A DNA stretch of 64,000 nt. It comes from Alteriqipengyuania lutimaris. Lineage in GTDB: Bacteria; Pseudomonadota; Alphaproteobacteria; Sphingomonadales; Sphingomonadaceae. Positions 16,390 through 26,600 of this stretch are shown one piece after another. The stretch spans positions 1,364,001 to 1,428,000 of the forward strand of contig NZ_QRBB01000001.1 in the NCBI RefSeq assembly GCF_003363135.1, read 5' to 3'. Position 1 is the first letter of the stretch. Each line of letters begins with the position of its first letter. The notes beneath the pieces were generated by a model, which was not told the origin of the DNA, did no database searches, and worked only from the letters and a program-made list of their open reading frames with translations. Both the position numbers and the translations under genes were made by a program.

Positions 16390-17907
16390 ATGGAACAGCG
16401 CAAACCCACCAGGGTCGTCGTGCTCGGCGGCGGAACCGCCGGATGGATGAGCGCGGCCGGGATCGCCCGCCTGCTCGGCGACCGGGTCGAGGTGCAGCTG
16501 GTCGAGAGCGATGACATCGGCATCATCGGCGTCGGCGAGGCCACGCTGCCGCATATCCGCGGTTTCGTGGAGCGGCTGGGGATCGACGAGGCGGCCTTCA
16601 TGAGGGCCACCCATGCGACCTACAAGCTCGGCATCGACTTCCGCGATTTCGGGCGCATCGGCGAAAGCTACATCCACCCTTTCGGCTCCTTCGGCGAAGA
16701 ACTGGCGGGGGTGGGCTTCCACCACTACTGGCTCGAACTGCAGCGCCACGGCATGGCGCAGCCGCTGGGCGACTATTCGCTGTGCGTCGCCGCTGCGCTG
16801 GCCAACCGGTTCGAACCGCCCGCGCAGGACATGTCGCTGCGCTCCACCTACGGTTACGCCTACCAGTTCGACGCGACCTTGTTCGGCCCCTTCATGCGCG
16901 ATTTCGGCCTGTCGATCGGCGTCACCCGGCAGGAAGGGCTGGTGACCGGCGTCGACCGCAATGCGGCGAGCGGCGATGTGACCGCGCTGCTGCTGGAGGA
17001 TGGCCGCCGGATCGAGGGCGACCTGTTCGTCGACTGCTCGGGCTTCCGCTCGCTATTGCTGGGGCAGGAGCTGGGCGAGGAGTGGGAGGACTGGACGCAC
17101 TGGCTCCCGTGCGACCGCGCCGCCGCCATGCCCTGCGCGCACGCGAGCGAGGACCTGCGCCCCTACACCACCGCCACTGCGATGCCTGCCGGCTGGCGCT
17201 GGCAGATCCCGCTGCAGCACCGGCTGGGCAACGGCTACGTCTTCTCCAGCGCCTTCATCGAGGAAGAGGCTGCGTGCGAGGCGATCCGCAATGCGGCCGA
17301 GGGCGATCCGCTGGCCGACCCGCGCGTGCTGCGCTTCCGCCCCGGACGGCGCAAGCGCTCGTGGAGCCACAACGTCGTCGCCGTGGGGCTGGCGAGCGGG
17401 TTTCTCGAACCGCTCGAATCCACCTCGATCTACCTCGCGCAGATGGCAATCACCTATCTGATCGAGCTGTTTCCGCAGGATGGCCGGATCGCCGATGCCG
17501 ACCGCGCCGAGTTCAACCGGCTGGTCGACATGGAATACGACCGGGTGCGCGACTTCCTGATCCTCCATTACCACGCGACCACGCGCGATGATTCCGAGTT
17601 CTGGAACCACGTCCGCACTATGACGGTGCCCGACAGTCTGGCCGAGAAGATGGAGCTGTGGCGCAAGGCGGGCAGGATCGAACGCTATTCTGACGGGCTG
17701 TTCTACGACGCCAGCTGGATCGCGGTCTATGTCGGGCAGGGCTGGCTGCCCGAGCGGCACGATCCGCGCCCGGGCATGATCGACCCGCACAAGCTGAAGG
17801 TGGCGGCGGACCGGTTGCAGCAGGAAATCGGCGACGAGGTTTCGCGCATGCCCGGCCACCGCGACTATCTGCGCGGTGAGGCCGCCCGGCTCGCGGAGCC
17901 GGCATGA
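16390..17907 (+). CDS. Flavin-dependent tryptophan-halogenase-family protein (copy A)
   Basis: The 505-residue protein has every sequence hallmark of flavin-dependent halogenases. The FAD loop GGGTAGWM is at residues 13-20. A lysine falls at position 79 in ATHATYKLG, the number of the catalytic lysine of PrnA. The WxWxIP motif appears as GWRWQIPLQHRLGNGY, and the FLEPLESTSIYL segment supplies the conserved glutamate and chloride/peptide loop. Classical enzymes chlorinate tryptophan through HOCl passed to that lysine. No flavin reductase or natural-product pathway is nearby, and the gene lies in a hemicellulose locus between permease and receptor, so the substrate is unlikely to be free tryptophan. 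It overlaps the next gene by ATGA. Confidence 0.85.
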   Translation: MEQRKPTRVVVLGGGTAGWMSAAGIARLLGDRVEVQLVESDDIGIIGVGEATLPHIRGFVERLGIDEAAFMRATHATYKLGIDFRDFGRIGESYIHPFGSFGEELAGVGFHHYWLELQRHGMAQPLGDYSLCVAAALANRFEPPAQDMSLRSTYGYAYQFDATLFGPFMRDFGLSIGVTRQEGLVTGVDRNAASGDVTALLLEDGRRIEGDLFVDCSGFRSLLLGQELGEEWEDWTHWLPCDRAAAMPCAHASEDLRPYTTATAMPAGWRWQIPLQHRLGNGYVFSSAFIEEEAACEAIRNAAEGDPLADPRVLRFRPGRRKRSWSHNVVAVGLASGFLEPLESTSIYLAQMAITYLIELFPQDGRIADADRAEFNRLVDMEYDRVRDFLILHYHATTRDDSEFWNHVRTMTVPDSLAEKMELWRKAGRIERYSDGLFYDASWIAVYVGQGWLPERHDPRPGMIDPHKLKVAADRLQQEIGDEVSRMPGHRDYLRGEAARLAEPA

Positions 17908-19379
17908 GCCAGCCGCGCGAACCGCTGCGCCGCATCGTCGTCGTCGGCAGCGGGCCCGTCGGCCTGCTGACCGCGATCGGCCTGCGCCGCGCGCTGCCGC
18001 AATGCGAGGTGGTGGTCGCGACGACGATCCCCGCGCCGTCCTCCTTCGCCGACTATGCGGCAACCGCGCTGCCTTTCACCAACAAGCTGCACGACCGGCT
18101 GGGGATCGACGAGGCCGCGCTGGTCCGCTCCGCCGGGGCGAGCCACCGGCTGGTCACGCGCTATATCGGCTGGAGCGGTCAGGGGACGCAGGGCATGATG
18201 CCCTATGGCGGCACCGGCGACCCGGCGCTGCAGACCCGCTTCGCGCAGGACTGGGGCGGCGGGCCGCGCAATGCGGGCGGGGAGCGCCCGGCAGGCTCGC
18301 TGGCCGAGGTGCTGGCGCAGGCAGGCCGCTTCGCCCCGCCGCCGCCCGACGAGGACACCCCGCTGGCGCAGGTCGAATATGCGCTGCGCTGGAACCCGCA
18401 CGCCTATCGCGAGATGTTGATCGCCATCGCGCAGCAGCTGCGCATCGGCCGCGTTCCGGGCGACATCGCCGCGCTGGAGCCCGACGAGCGCGGCGGGCTC
18501 GCTGCGATCGCGATTGCGGGGCAGGGGCGGCTGGAGGCCGACCTGTTCGTCGATTGCAGCGGCGCGGGCGCGCTGCTCGCGTCGGCCCTGCCGGAGTTCT
18601 CGGTCGTGGACTGGGGCGACGTGCTGCCCGTCAGACGGCTGCTCGTCGCGCCGCGTGGGCAGGCGATGGTCGCGCTGGAAGACAGGGTCTCGCTGCTCGA
18701 GCAGGGCTGGCTGTGCGAATTCGCCGGCCGCGACGGATTGCAGACCACGCTCGCGGTGGGCGAAGGCGTGCCGGACGATGCCGCGATCGCGGCGCTGGGC
18801 CAGAGACCGGCGGCGGTCATTCCCGTCGTGCCCGCCCGCATAGCGAAGGCGTGGCAGGGCAATGTGATCGCCATCGGCGATGCGACCGCGCAGTTCGAAC
18901 CGCTCGGCTTCCTCAACCTCGATCTCGCGCATCGCCAGATCGACCTCCTGCTGGAAATGCTGCCGGGTCGCGACATCCTCGCGCTCGAACGCGCCGAATT
19001 CAATCGCCGTGCCGGGCTGATGCTGGACGGCGTGCGCGATACGCTGGCCCTGCATTACGCCGCGCCGCGCGCCCGCGATGTCTTCGGGCAAACCGCCATG
19101 CCGGCCAGCGTCGAGACCGCGCTCGACCAGTTCACTCGGCGTGGGCGCCTCCCCTTCCAGGAGGAATCGGCGCTGCTGCGGCAGGAGACGACCGCGCTGC
19201 TCGAAGCGCTCGGGCACCAACGCGGACTTGCCCCGCAGCATCTCGACACCGACCCGCAGCAGGTCGAGGCCGCGCAGGCCGCGTTCGACGACCGCGCGCG
19301 CGCCGCGCTCGCCTTCGCGCCGCCTTACGCGCAGTGGATGGAATCGGTCACCCGCGCGGCTGCAATGCCGAGCGTATGA
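17904..19379 (+). CDS. Degenerate tryptophan-halogenase-like flavoprotein (copy D)
   Basis: This encodes 491 residues, with an N-terminal dinucleotide fold of changed sequence (VVVGSGPVGLLTAIGL in place of GGGTAGWM). LFVDCSGAGALL and IAIGDATAQFEPLGFLNLDL correspond to family blocks, so it is a halogenase paralogue. The features needed for halogenation are lost: the catalytic lysine region YKLG reads HRLV, no WxWxIP motif is present, and ESTS is replaced by GFLN. It could be a partner subunit or a flavoprotein of different chemistry. It is coupled by ATGA to copy A, which favours a heteromeric pair. Its 3' end overlaps the convergent cupin-like gene by 32 bp. Confidence 0.7.
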   Translation: MSQPREPLRRIVVVGSGPVGLLTAIGLRRALPQCEVVVATTIPAPSSFADYAATALPFTNKLHDRLGIDEAALVRSAGASHRLVTRYIGWSGQGTQGMMPYGGTGDPALQTRFAQDWGGGPRNAGGERPAGSLAEVLAQAGRFAPPPPDEDTPLAQVEYALRWNPHAYREMLIAIAQQLRIGRVPGDIAALEPDERGGLAAIAIAGQGRLEADLFVDCSGAGALLASALPEFSVVDWGDVLPVRRLLVAPRGQAMVALEDRVSLLEQGWLCEFAGRDGLQTTLAVGEGVPDDAAIAALGQRPAAVIPVVPARIAKAWQGNVIAIGDATAQFEPLGFLNLDLAHRQIDLLLEMLPGRDILALERAEFNRRAGLMLDGVRDTLALHYAAPRARDVFGQTAMPASVETALDQFTRRGRLPFQEESALLRQETTALLEALGHQRGLAPQHLDTDPQQVEAAQAAFDDRARAALAFAPPYAQWMESVTRAAAMPSV

Positions 19380-20382
19380 GGCCGCGGATCCGGTCGAACA
19401 GGCCGGGGCTGGGCGGACCGAGCACGCCCTTCGCATGGTCCGGCAGGTGCGCGCCCGCCGCGCCGCTTTCGTCGAACACGTAGTAGTCGAGCAGGCCGCG
19501 CCACGCCGCGCGCTGTTCGGGCGGGAGGTGACGAAGCGCGAGGATCGCATGCAGCAGCGCGTCGTAGGGGCTGCCGATCCCCTGCGGCTGGCCCTGCGTC
19601 CACCAGTAGTTGACGAGGATGCTGACCGGCGAAAGCGAGCGCACGCCGTGCCACCAGCCATAGGGAATGTAGATCGCGTCCCCGGGATCGAGCGTCGCCT
19701 CGCACGCATGCTCCATCGCGTCGGCGAAGCGCGGAAAGGCGGCGAGGTCCGGATCGTCGATGTCGACCATGCTCACCGGCGTACCCGCCGGGGTCAGTTC
19801 GAAGGGACCGGGATAGAGATTGCCGGTCTGATCGGGCGGGAACAGCGTGAAGCGGCGCTGCCCCGCGACGCACACGGCGATGTTCTCCTTGATGTCGAAA
19901 TGGGGCGCGACGACGATGCGGTTGCCGATCCAGATGCGCGGTTCGACCCCGGGCAGAAGGTCCAGCCGGTTGTCGCGCGCGAAAGCGGGTAGCAGCTCGG
20001 GAACGGGTTCGGACTGGACCGCCATGGCGGGCGCATCGGGCAGCGTGCCCGCCCGCAGCAGGTCCTCCAGAAAGGCCTGCAGGTGCCCCTGGCCTTTCGC
20101 GAAATTGAGGCCGGTAAGGTCGGGCTTGTAGAAGAAACGCCCCTGTTCAGAAGGCGGCGCGGCGATCGCGACCACGGGCCGCGTGACCCCGCCCTCGACA
20201 ATATAGCGCACGATCGCCGCGTCGCTTTCGCGCGCGGCGGCGACGGCGGGCCAGTCGCTGGCGAGGCCGCGCATCACCACGGGGCGGCATGCGGCGCGAA
20301 TGTCGGCAAGGGCGCCGGGCGTGATGGCGCCTTCGCGCTCTTCGATCGGACGCTCTTCGGCCGGAAGGGGGCTGGCGATCAT
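19348..20382 (-). CDS. Cupin-like (JmjC/cupin_8) domain protein, copy 1
   Basis: The 344-residue protein has an N-terminal PVVMRGLASDWPAV element, the entry strand of JmjC-like hydroxylases. The HxD...H facial triad of non-haem Fe(II)/2-oxoglutarate enzymes is intact: APHFDIKENIAV, then DAIYIPYGWWHGV. GQRRFTLFPPDQ between them is the usual cupin_8 core. Related proteins are protein or small-molecule hydroxylases (FIH-like). In TonB-receptor loci of Caulobacter, Xanthomonas and sphingomonads such genes accompany halogenase-like genes, but no function is established to my knowledge. It is the last gene of the halC-halB-cupin run and its start overlaps the halogenase-like copy B stop (ATGA). Confidence 0.8.
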   Translation of the reverse strand: MIASPLPAEERPIEEREGAITPGALADIRAACRPVVMRGLASDWPAVAAARESDAAIVRYIVEGGVTRPVVAIAAPPSEQGRFFYKPDLTGLNFAKGQGHLQAFLEDLLRAGTLPDAPAMAVQSEPVPELLPAFARDNRLDLLPGVEPRIWIGNRIVVAPHFDIKENIAVCVAGQRRFTLFPPDQTGNLYPGPFELTPAGTPVSMVDIDDPDLAAFPRFADAMEHACEATLDPGDAIYIPYGWWHGVRSLSPVSILVNYWWTQGQPQGIGSPYDALLHAILALRHLPPEQRAAWRGLLDYYVFDESGAAGAHLPDHAKGVLGPPSPGLFDRIRGLIRSALQPRG

Positions 20383-21911
20383 GCGGTCAGGCGTTCGGAC
20401 GCGGGAATCGCGCTGCCCTGTTCGGCGAGGAAGCGATCCTGCGTCGGCATCTGCGCGACGGTGGAGGCGATCACCTCGCGGATATGGGCAAGCCGCTTGC
20501 GGGTCTCTTCGGCACCGATCGTCATGGCGAGTGGGTGGAACCGCGCCGGCTCAACGCCCTGGCCGACCATCACCGCCAGCCAGCTCGGCTCGGTGAAGAA
20601 CTCGTTGTTCTCGCGAAAAATGCGGCCCGAGCTTTCGAACATCTCGAGCTTGTGCGCCAGCCCGTCGGGCGGGTCGACGGCCCGGCACGCGCGCCACAGC
20701 TCCCCTTCGCGTTCGGTCTTCAGGTAATGCAGCACCAGCATGTCGCGGATATCGACCATGTCGCGCACGCTGTCCGCATTGAAACGGCGGATCTCCGCCT
20801 GGCCGAAGCTCGAATCGGGAAACAGCGCCATCAGCCGCGCGATCGATGCCTGGACGATCTGGATCGAGGTCGATTCGAGCGGTTCGAGAAATCCCGCGGC
20901 GAGACCCAGCGCGACGACGTTCTTTTCCCACGGTCGCTCGCGCAGGCCCGCCGCGAAGCGCAGCCGGTTGGGCTCGGCCAGCGGCTTGCCGTCGAGATTG
21001 GCGAGCAGCAGGTCGAGCGCCGCCTCGTCGTCCATGTGCGCGGAGGAATAGACCAGCCCGTTGCCGATCCGGTGCTGCAACGGGATGCGCCACTGCCAGC
21101 CCGCTTCGCGCGCGGTGGCCCGCGTCAGCGGCTGGCTGTCTCCGCCCAGTTCGCAGGGAATCGCCACCGCGCGGTCGCAGGGGAGCCACCCGGTCCAGTC
21201 GATGAAGGGCACGCCGAGCGTCTGCCCCAGCAGGAGCGAACGGAAGCCCGAGCAGTCGATGAACAGCTCGCCCCCGATCTCGCGCCCGTCCTCCATTCGC
21301 ACGGCGGTCACGAAGCCGCTATCCGCGTCCTGCAGCACGTCGACGATCCGGCCTTCGTGCCGGACCACGCCCTGCCGCTCGGCCCGTGCGCGCAGGTAGC
21401 GGGCATAGCGGGTCGCATCGAACTGGAAGGCGTAGGCGAGCTTGGACAGCGGCGACTTGGGATTGTCGAGCTGCGGCGGGAAGTACCGGCCCGCCTTTCC
21501 CGCCATCGCGCCGATCGAATATTCGTCGAGCGGCGCGGGATCGTCCGCCGCCCGGCCGTGCAGCCAGAAATGGTGGAATTCGATCCCGAGCATGTCGAGC
21601 CCGTAGGACCCGAAGGGGTGGACGTAGGAATGGCCCGGCCGCAGCCAGTCGACGAACTCGATGCCCAGCTTGTAGGTCGCGTGCGTCTCGCGCACGAATT
21701 CCGCTTCGTCGATGCCGAGCAGGGTGTTGAAGGACCGGATCTGCGGCACGGTCGCCTCGCCGACCCCGACGGTGCCGATGGCCTCGCTTTCGACAAGTTC
21801 GATCGAGAGACCGGGGAATTGCCCCATCACCCTCGAAATGCCGGCCGCGGCCATCCACCCTGCCGTGCCACCCCCGACGATGACGATCTTGCGGATGGGC
21901 TGTGCGGTCAC
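20379..21911 (-). CDS. Flavin-dependent tryptophan-halogenase-family protein (copy B)
   Basis: The protein has 510 residues from GTG 21911, whose GTGA overlaps the stop of the preceding halogenase-like gene; longer frames upstream are shadows. Motifs are IVGGGTAGWM (residues 11-20), the catalytic-type lysine near residue 81 in THATYKLG, GWQWRIPLQHRIGNGL (WxWxIP) and FLEPLESTSIQI. All residues thought necessary for HOCl-based chemistry are therefore present. Sequence around YVHPFGSYG and LAYAFQFDATRYA is typical of the subgroup found beside TonB receptors and not of PrnA/RebH. Coupled translation with copy C and the cupin-like gene argues for one functional module expressed with the receptor. 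Confidence 0.85.
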   Translation of the reverse strand: MTAQPIRKIVIVGGGTAGWMAAAGISRVMGQFPGLSIELVESEAIGTVGVGEATVPQIRSFNTLLGIDEAEFVRETHATYKLGIEFVDWLRPGHSYVHPFGSYGLDMLGIEFHHFWLHGRAADDPAPLDEYSIGAMAGKAGRYFPPQLDNPKSPLSKLAYAFQFDATRYARYLRARAERQGVVRHEGRIVDVLQDADSGFVTAVRMEDGREIGGELFIDCSGFRSLLLGQTLGVPFIDWTGWLPCDRAVAIPCELGGDSQPLTRATAREAGWQWRIPLQHRIGNGLVYSSAHMDDEAALDLLLANLDGKPLAEPNRLRFAAGLRERPWEKNVVALGLAAGFLEPLESTSIQIVQASIARLMALFPDSSFGQAEIRRFNADSVRDMVDIRDMLVLHYLKTEREGELWRACRAVDPPDGLAHKLEMFESSGRIFRENNEFFTEPSWLAVMVGQGVEPARFHPLAMTIGAEETRKRLAHIREVIASTVAQMPTQDRFLAEQGSAIPASERLTA

Positions 21912-23494
21912 ACGCGCGCTCCGTGCGCGCGCAGCGGGGCCTGGCCTTCCGCGGGCGCGGATGCGTGCCAGGCGCCGGCCTGGCGCATGAAGGCCTCCTG
22001 CGACGGCAGGCGTTCGGCGACGCTGCGATAATTCTCGCGCAATTGCGCCATGGCCGATGCGATCTTGGTCTCGTCCAGCGTGTCCGCGATCGCGTCGTAG
22101 GTTCGGGGTTCGATATTCTGCCCCATCAGCACCGCGATCCAGCTGGGCTGCGCGAACAGCTCCGCATTCTCGCGGAACACGCGGGCGTGGAGGCGCCACA
22201 GGTCCATCTTGCGGGCGAGGCTGGCGGGCACCTCCATATCGCGCACGTAGCGCCAGAACTCGGTATCGTCGCGCTGCGTCGCCTTGTAGTGCAGGATGAT
22301 GAAATCGCGCACGTCCTCGTAAAGCTCGCGCATCCCGCGATTATACTCGTCGCGCTCGAGCGGGCTGATCGGCGTGTCGGGGAAGAGTGCGAAAAGGCGC
22401 GCGATGCCGTTCTGGATCAGGTGGATGCTGGTCGATTCGAGCGGCTCGATGAAGCCCGACGACAGCCCCAGCGCGACCACATTGTGGTTCCACGCCTTCT
22501 TGCGCATGCCGGTGAGGAATCTGAGCGTGCGGGGCTCTGCCAGCGGTTCGCCCTCGACAGACCCGAGTAGGATCGCGCGCGCCTCGTCCTCGTCCATGAA
22601 GCGGCTTGAGAAGACGTGGCCGTTGCCCATGCGATGCTGCAGCGGAATGCGCCATTGCCATCCGGCACCATGGGCGGTGGCCCGGGTGAAGGGATCGGGC
22701 GAGGTCGTATGCGTCGTCGGCAGCGCGATGGCCCGGTCCATCGGCAGCCAGTGGCTCCAGTCCTCGTAACCGGTTTCCAGCTCCTCCTCGATCAGCAGGC
22801 CCCTGAAGCCCGAGCAGTCGATGAACAGGTCGCCTTCGATCCGCTCGCCGTTCTCCAGCTCGATCGACAGCACGTCGCCGCTTTCCGCATCGCGGTGGGC
22901 GGCGGTGATCCGCCCTTCGTGCCGGATCACACCCTGGCGCTCGGCCATCTTGCGAAGATAGGCGGCATAGAGACCGGCATCGAAGTGGAACGCATAGGCG
23001 ATTTCGGAAACGACGCTTTTCGCCGCTGCCGAGGGCCGTCCGAAGGCGCCGCGCGCGGCCGCCATCGTGCTCATCGAATAGTCGCCGATACCCCCCAGGT
23101 CCGGGTTCGCGAGCGCCTTCTGGCGCAGATAGAGCTGGTGGAACTGGATTCCGTGGAAATCGTGGCCGTACTCGCCGAAGGGGTGGAAATAGCGGTCGCC
23201 CCGCTGGCCCCAGTTGACGAATTCGATCCCCAGTTTGAACGTGCCGCGCGTTTCGCGCAGGAATTCGTTCTCCTCGATCCCCAGCATCGCATTGAAGTTC
23301 CGGATCGGGGGGATGGTTGCTTCGCCGACCCCCACCGTGCCGATCGCATCCGATTCGACCAGCACGATCGACCGGCGACCATCGTCGAAAAATCGCGACA
23401 TGGCCGCTGCGGCCATCCATCCTGCGGTGCCTCCGCCGACGATGACCACCCGCGCGACCCTGTTCGCGGTAACGATACCACCACGCTCAGCCAT
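21908..23494 (-). CDS. Flavin-dependent tryptophan-halogenase-family protein (copy C)
   Basis: This encodes 528 residues starting at ATG 23494, with TGGAG eight bases upstream. It carries VVIVGGGTAGWM near residue 17, a lysine near residue 87 in RGTFKLGIEF, GWQWRIPLQHRMGNGH (WxWxIP) and FIEPLESTSIHL. It is the first gene of a three-gene minus-strand run and is divergent from the TonB-dependent receptor. The 157-bp gap between them contains an operator copy, so receptor and halogenase-like proteins should be induced together. Cytoplasmic location is expected, since no signal peptide is visible. The natural substrate and even halide dependence are unknown. Confidence 0.85.
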   Translation of the reverse strand: MAERGGIVTANRVARVVIVGGGTAGWMAAAAMSRFFDDGRRSIVLVESDAIGTVGVGEATIPPIRNFNAMLGIEENEFLRETRGTFKLGIEFVNWGQRGDRYFHPFGEYGHDFHGIQFHQLYLRQKALANPDLGGIGDYSMSTMAAARGAFGRPSAAAKSVVSEIAYAFHFDAGLYAAYLRKMAERQGVIRHEGRITAAHRDAESGDVLSIELENGERIEGDLFIDCSGFRGLLIEEELETGYEDWSHWLPMDRAIALPTTHTTSPDPFTRATAHGAGWQWRIPLQHRMGNGHVFSSRFMDEDEARAILLGSVEGEPLAEPRTLRFLTGMRKKAWNHNVVALGLSSGFIEPLESTSIHLIQNGIARLFALFPDTPISPLERDEYNRGMRELYEDVRDFIILHYKATQRDDTEFWRYVRDMEVPASLARKMDLWRLHARVFRENAELFAQPSWIAVLMGQNIEPRTYDAIADTLDETKIASAMAQLRENYRSVAERLPSQEAFMRQAGAWHASAPAEGQAPLRAHGARV

Positions 23495-23620
23495 CTCTCC
23501 CGCTCCACTGTTTCGTGTTTGCAACACATCTGAAACTAATCGTGCCGGGGCGTATTGCATAGGCCGGAATCTGCCGATACGATCCGGGCCTAGAAAAAAC
23601 AAAAGACGCGTACCAATTTG

Positions 23621-23634
23621 TGGTAGCGCTAACA
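23621..23634. promoter_or_regulatory. LacI-type operator, copy 2 (TonB receptor / halogenase run)
   Basis: TGGTAGCGCTAACA matches the consensus TGGTAGCGCTACCA at 13 of 14 positions. It ends 17 bp before the receptor ATG at 23652 and lies in the divergent gap to the halogenase-like copy C. An ATG at 23634 that touches the site is in frame with the receptor but has no good ribosome-binding site. Confidence 0.8.
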
Positions 23635-23651
23635 TGGGGGAGTTGGCCAGG

Positions 23652-26600
23652 ATGGCTATGATGCTTAAGGGCAGAATGAATGACCGTGGCTTCGGCGGTT
23701 TCCGGACATTGTTGCGAGTGGGCGTATCCTCGGTTGCGCTGGGTGGTTTCGTAACCGGCGGGGCCGCGCTGGCCCAGGACCGGCCGCAGACGACCGATAC
23801 CGAGCAGGCGGGCGAGCCCGAGCAGGGCGCAGAGCCCACCCAGGTCGAAGAGAACCTGATCGTCGTCAGCGGGATTCGCCAGTCGCTGGCCAATTCGCAG
23901 GACATCAAGCGCGATGCCGATACGGTCGTCGACGCGATCACCGCCGAAGATATCGGCGCGCTGCCGGACCGGTCGGTGACCGAGGCGCTGCAGCGCGTCC
24001 CCGGCATCGCGATCAACCGCTTCGCCGGTTCGAACGACCCCGATCACTTCTCCGTCGAAGGATCGGGCGTCACGGTGCGCGGCCTCAACTTCGTGCGCTC
24101 CGAATTCAACGGCCGCACCGCCTTTGCCGCCGGTGTCGGCGGGCAGGCGCTCAACTTCGCGGACGTGTCGCCCGAACTGCTCGGTTCGGTCATCATCAGC
24201 AAGAACGCGACCGCCGAACAGATCGAAGGTGGCCTTGCGGGCACCGTCAACCTCAACACGCGCAAGCCCTTCGACAAGAGCGGCTTCCGTTTGGGCTTCA
24301 GCGCAGAGGCGAACTACGGCGACTTCCGCAAGGAATGGACCCCGACCGGTTCGCTGCTCGTCAGCAACACCTGGGATACCGAGATCGGCCGGTTCGGCGT
24401 GCTCGCCAGCGGGTCCTATTCGCGCATCAAGAGCCGCGCCGACGGCCTGCAGATCGCCAACTACCAGACGCGCGACGGGCAGCGCGTGCTCGCGGCGAAC
24501 GCCGACAACCTCTTCGTCTGCCGCAACCCGCTGCCCTCGCAGAGCGACCAGCAGACGCTGCCGCCCGGTGGCGCGGCCTGCGGCAACTTCGGCACGCCGG
24601 GTGCGGACGGTTTCGCGGACTACGCCGATTACCGCGTCGCCCCGGTGGGCGGCCAGTTCCGCACGCAGGAATTCGATCGCCAGCGCGATGCCTTCGCGTT
24701 TTCCGGCCAGTTCGAGAGCATCGACGGCCGCACGCTGATCACCGCGGAATACATCCGTTCGCACTCGACGAACGAATGGGGTGAATACACCTACGAAACC
24801 GCGCCGGATCTCGGCGAATATTCGACCTATCCGCTCGGCTGCCAGCAGAACGCCAATGGTCCGCGGCAGACCGACAACCAGGGTACGTTCAATCCCGACG
24901 ACGAGCAGCCGCCGCGCGCGCAATGCCCGGTCGGCGGGTTCGAGGACTGGCTCTATGATGAGAACGGCCTGTTCCAGTCGGGCTATATCGTCGATGCGTC
25001 GAACGGCTGGCGCGGTGCGGTCAACAACTACGATCCCACGCTGGGCACGGGCGGTTCGCCCTATGTGCCCGTGGGCGGCTCGCAGTATTCGCTCGCCCGG
25101 CGCCAGGTGAAGGACGAGGTCACCAACGAGGACTACAGCATCAACCTGCGGTCGGAACTGACCGACAAGCTGACGCTGAGCATGGATGCGCAATATGCGA
25201 CGTCGAAGAAGGAAAACCTCGACTTCAGCGTCTTCGGTTCGACCTTTGCCGATTCCGAACTCGACCTGACGGGCGATCTGCCGGTCGTCGTTCCGCATGC
25301 ACCGCAGTTCCTCGGCTATACGTGGTCGGCCCCGAGCCCCGAGCTCGAGGCTGCCGCAGCCGACGATGCGACCTATTTCGGCGACCCGCGCTTCCAGTTC
25401 TGGCGCGCCGCAATGGACCACGCCGAGCTGAGCACGGGTGACCAGTTCGCGCTGCGCGCGGACCTCGACTACGAATTCGAGCCGGACTCGTTCATTCGCC
25501 GGGCCAAGGTCGGGGCCCGTTTCCAGGGCCGCGACCAGGAAGTTCGCTACTCGACCTATAACTGGGGCATGCTCAGCGAAGTCTGGAGCGGCAGCCGTCC
25601 GATCAACTTCGCCGACACGCCGGCGGATCAGATGACCCGCTACGACTTCCCCAACTTCTTCCGCGGCGAGGTGCCCGGGGCGCCGGGGGCGTTCTACTAC
25701 GGTGGCGACCTGATCGGCGACTACGACGGGACGGTCGACTTCCTGCGTTCGGTCCAGGCGCTGACCACGCAGGCGGGCGGTTCGCCCACCTGGAACCCGC
25801 TTGCGGAACGTGGCGGGGCGACGCCGGACGGTTACCTGCCGACCGAAATCCAGACCGTCGATCAGGACGATTACGCGGTCTACGGGATGCTCACCTTCGG
25901 CAGCGACACGCTGCTGGGCGACGTGCGCTTCTCGGGCAATATCGGCCTGCGCTACGTCAACACGTCGCTGGTGTCGCGCGGTGCGCGCGGTCCGGGATCG
26001 CGTGCCGACCTCAACATCGCCGATCCGTTCTCGGTGCGTTGTGCCGAACGCGAGGTCGCGGACGGGCCCAACGCCGGCCAGACCGTGCGTCCGGGCGGCA
26101 TCTGCCTGCGCGGCGAAGCGGCCTACAACGCGCTGCAGGAATTCGTGGACGGCAGTTTCAACTACACCCAGGTCCGCAACGATTACGACTTCCTGTTGCC
26201 CAGCCTAAACCTGAAGTTCGGCCTTACCGACGATCTGATCCTGCGCTTCGCGGCGTCGAAGGTCATCACGCCGCCCGACAACGGCCTGATCCGCAACTAC
26301 TTCACCGCCTCGCTCACGCCGGAAGGCACCTTCACCGGGACGGCGGGCAATCCGTTGCTCAGTCCTGCGTCGGCCAAGCAGTTCGACGTCAGTCTCGAAT
26401 GGTACTTCGCCGCGGTCGGTTCGCTGACCCTCAACGGTTTCTACAAGGAAATCGACGACTTCTTCTATCAGGAGATTCGCGAGGACACGATCACCAACGC
26501 ATCGGGCGATACCCGGGACGTCACGGTGCGCGGCCCCGCGAACTTCGATGGAACGGGCAAGGTCAAGGGCTTCGAAGTCGCCTACCAGCAGACGTTCGAT

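Noticed and set aside
16390..23494. Halogenase genes as a halogenated natural-product cluster
   Set aside because: No synthetase, flavin reductase, tailoring or export genes are nearby. All neighbours are glycan uptake and degradation genes under the same operator.
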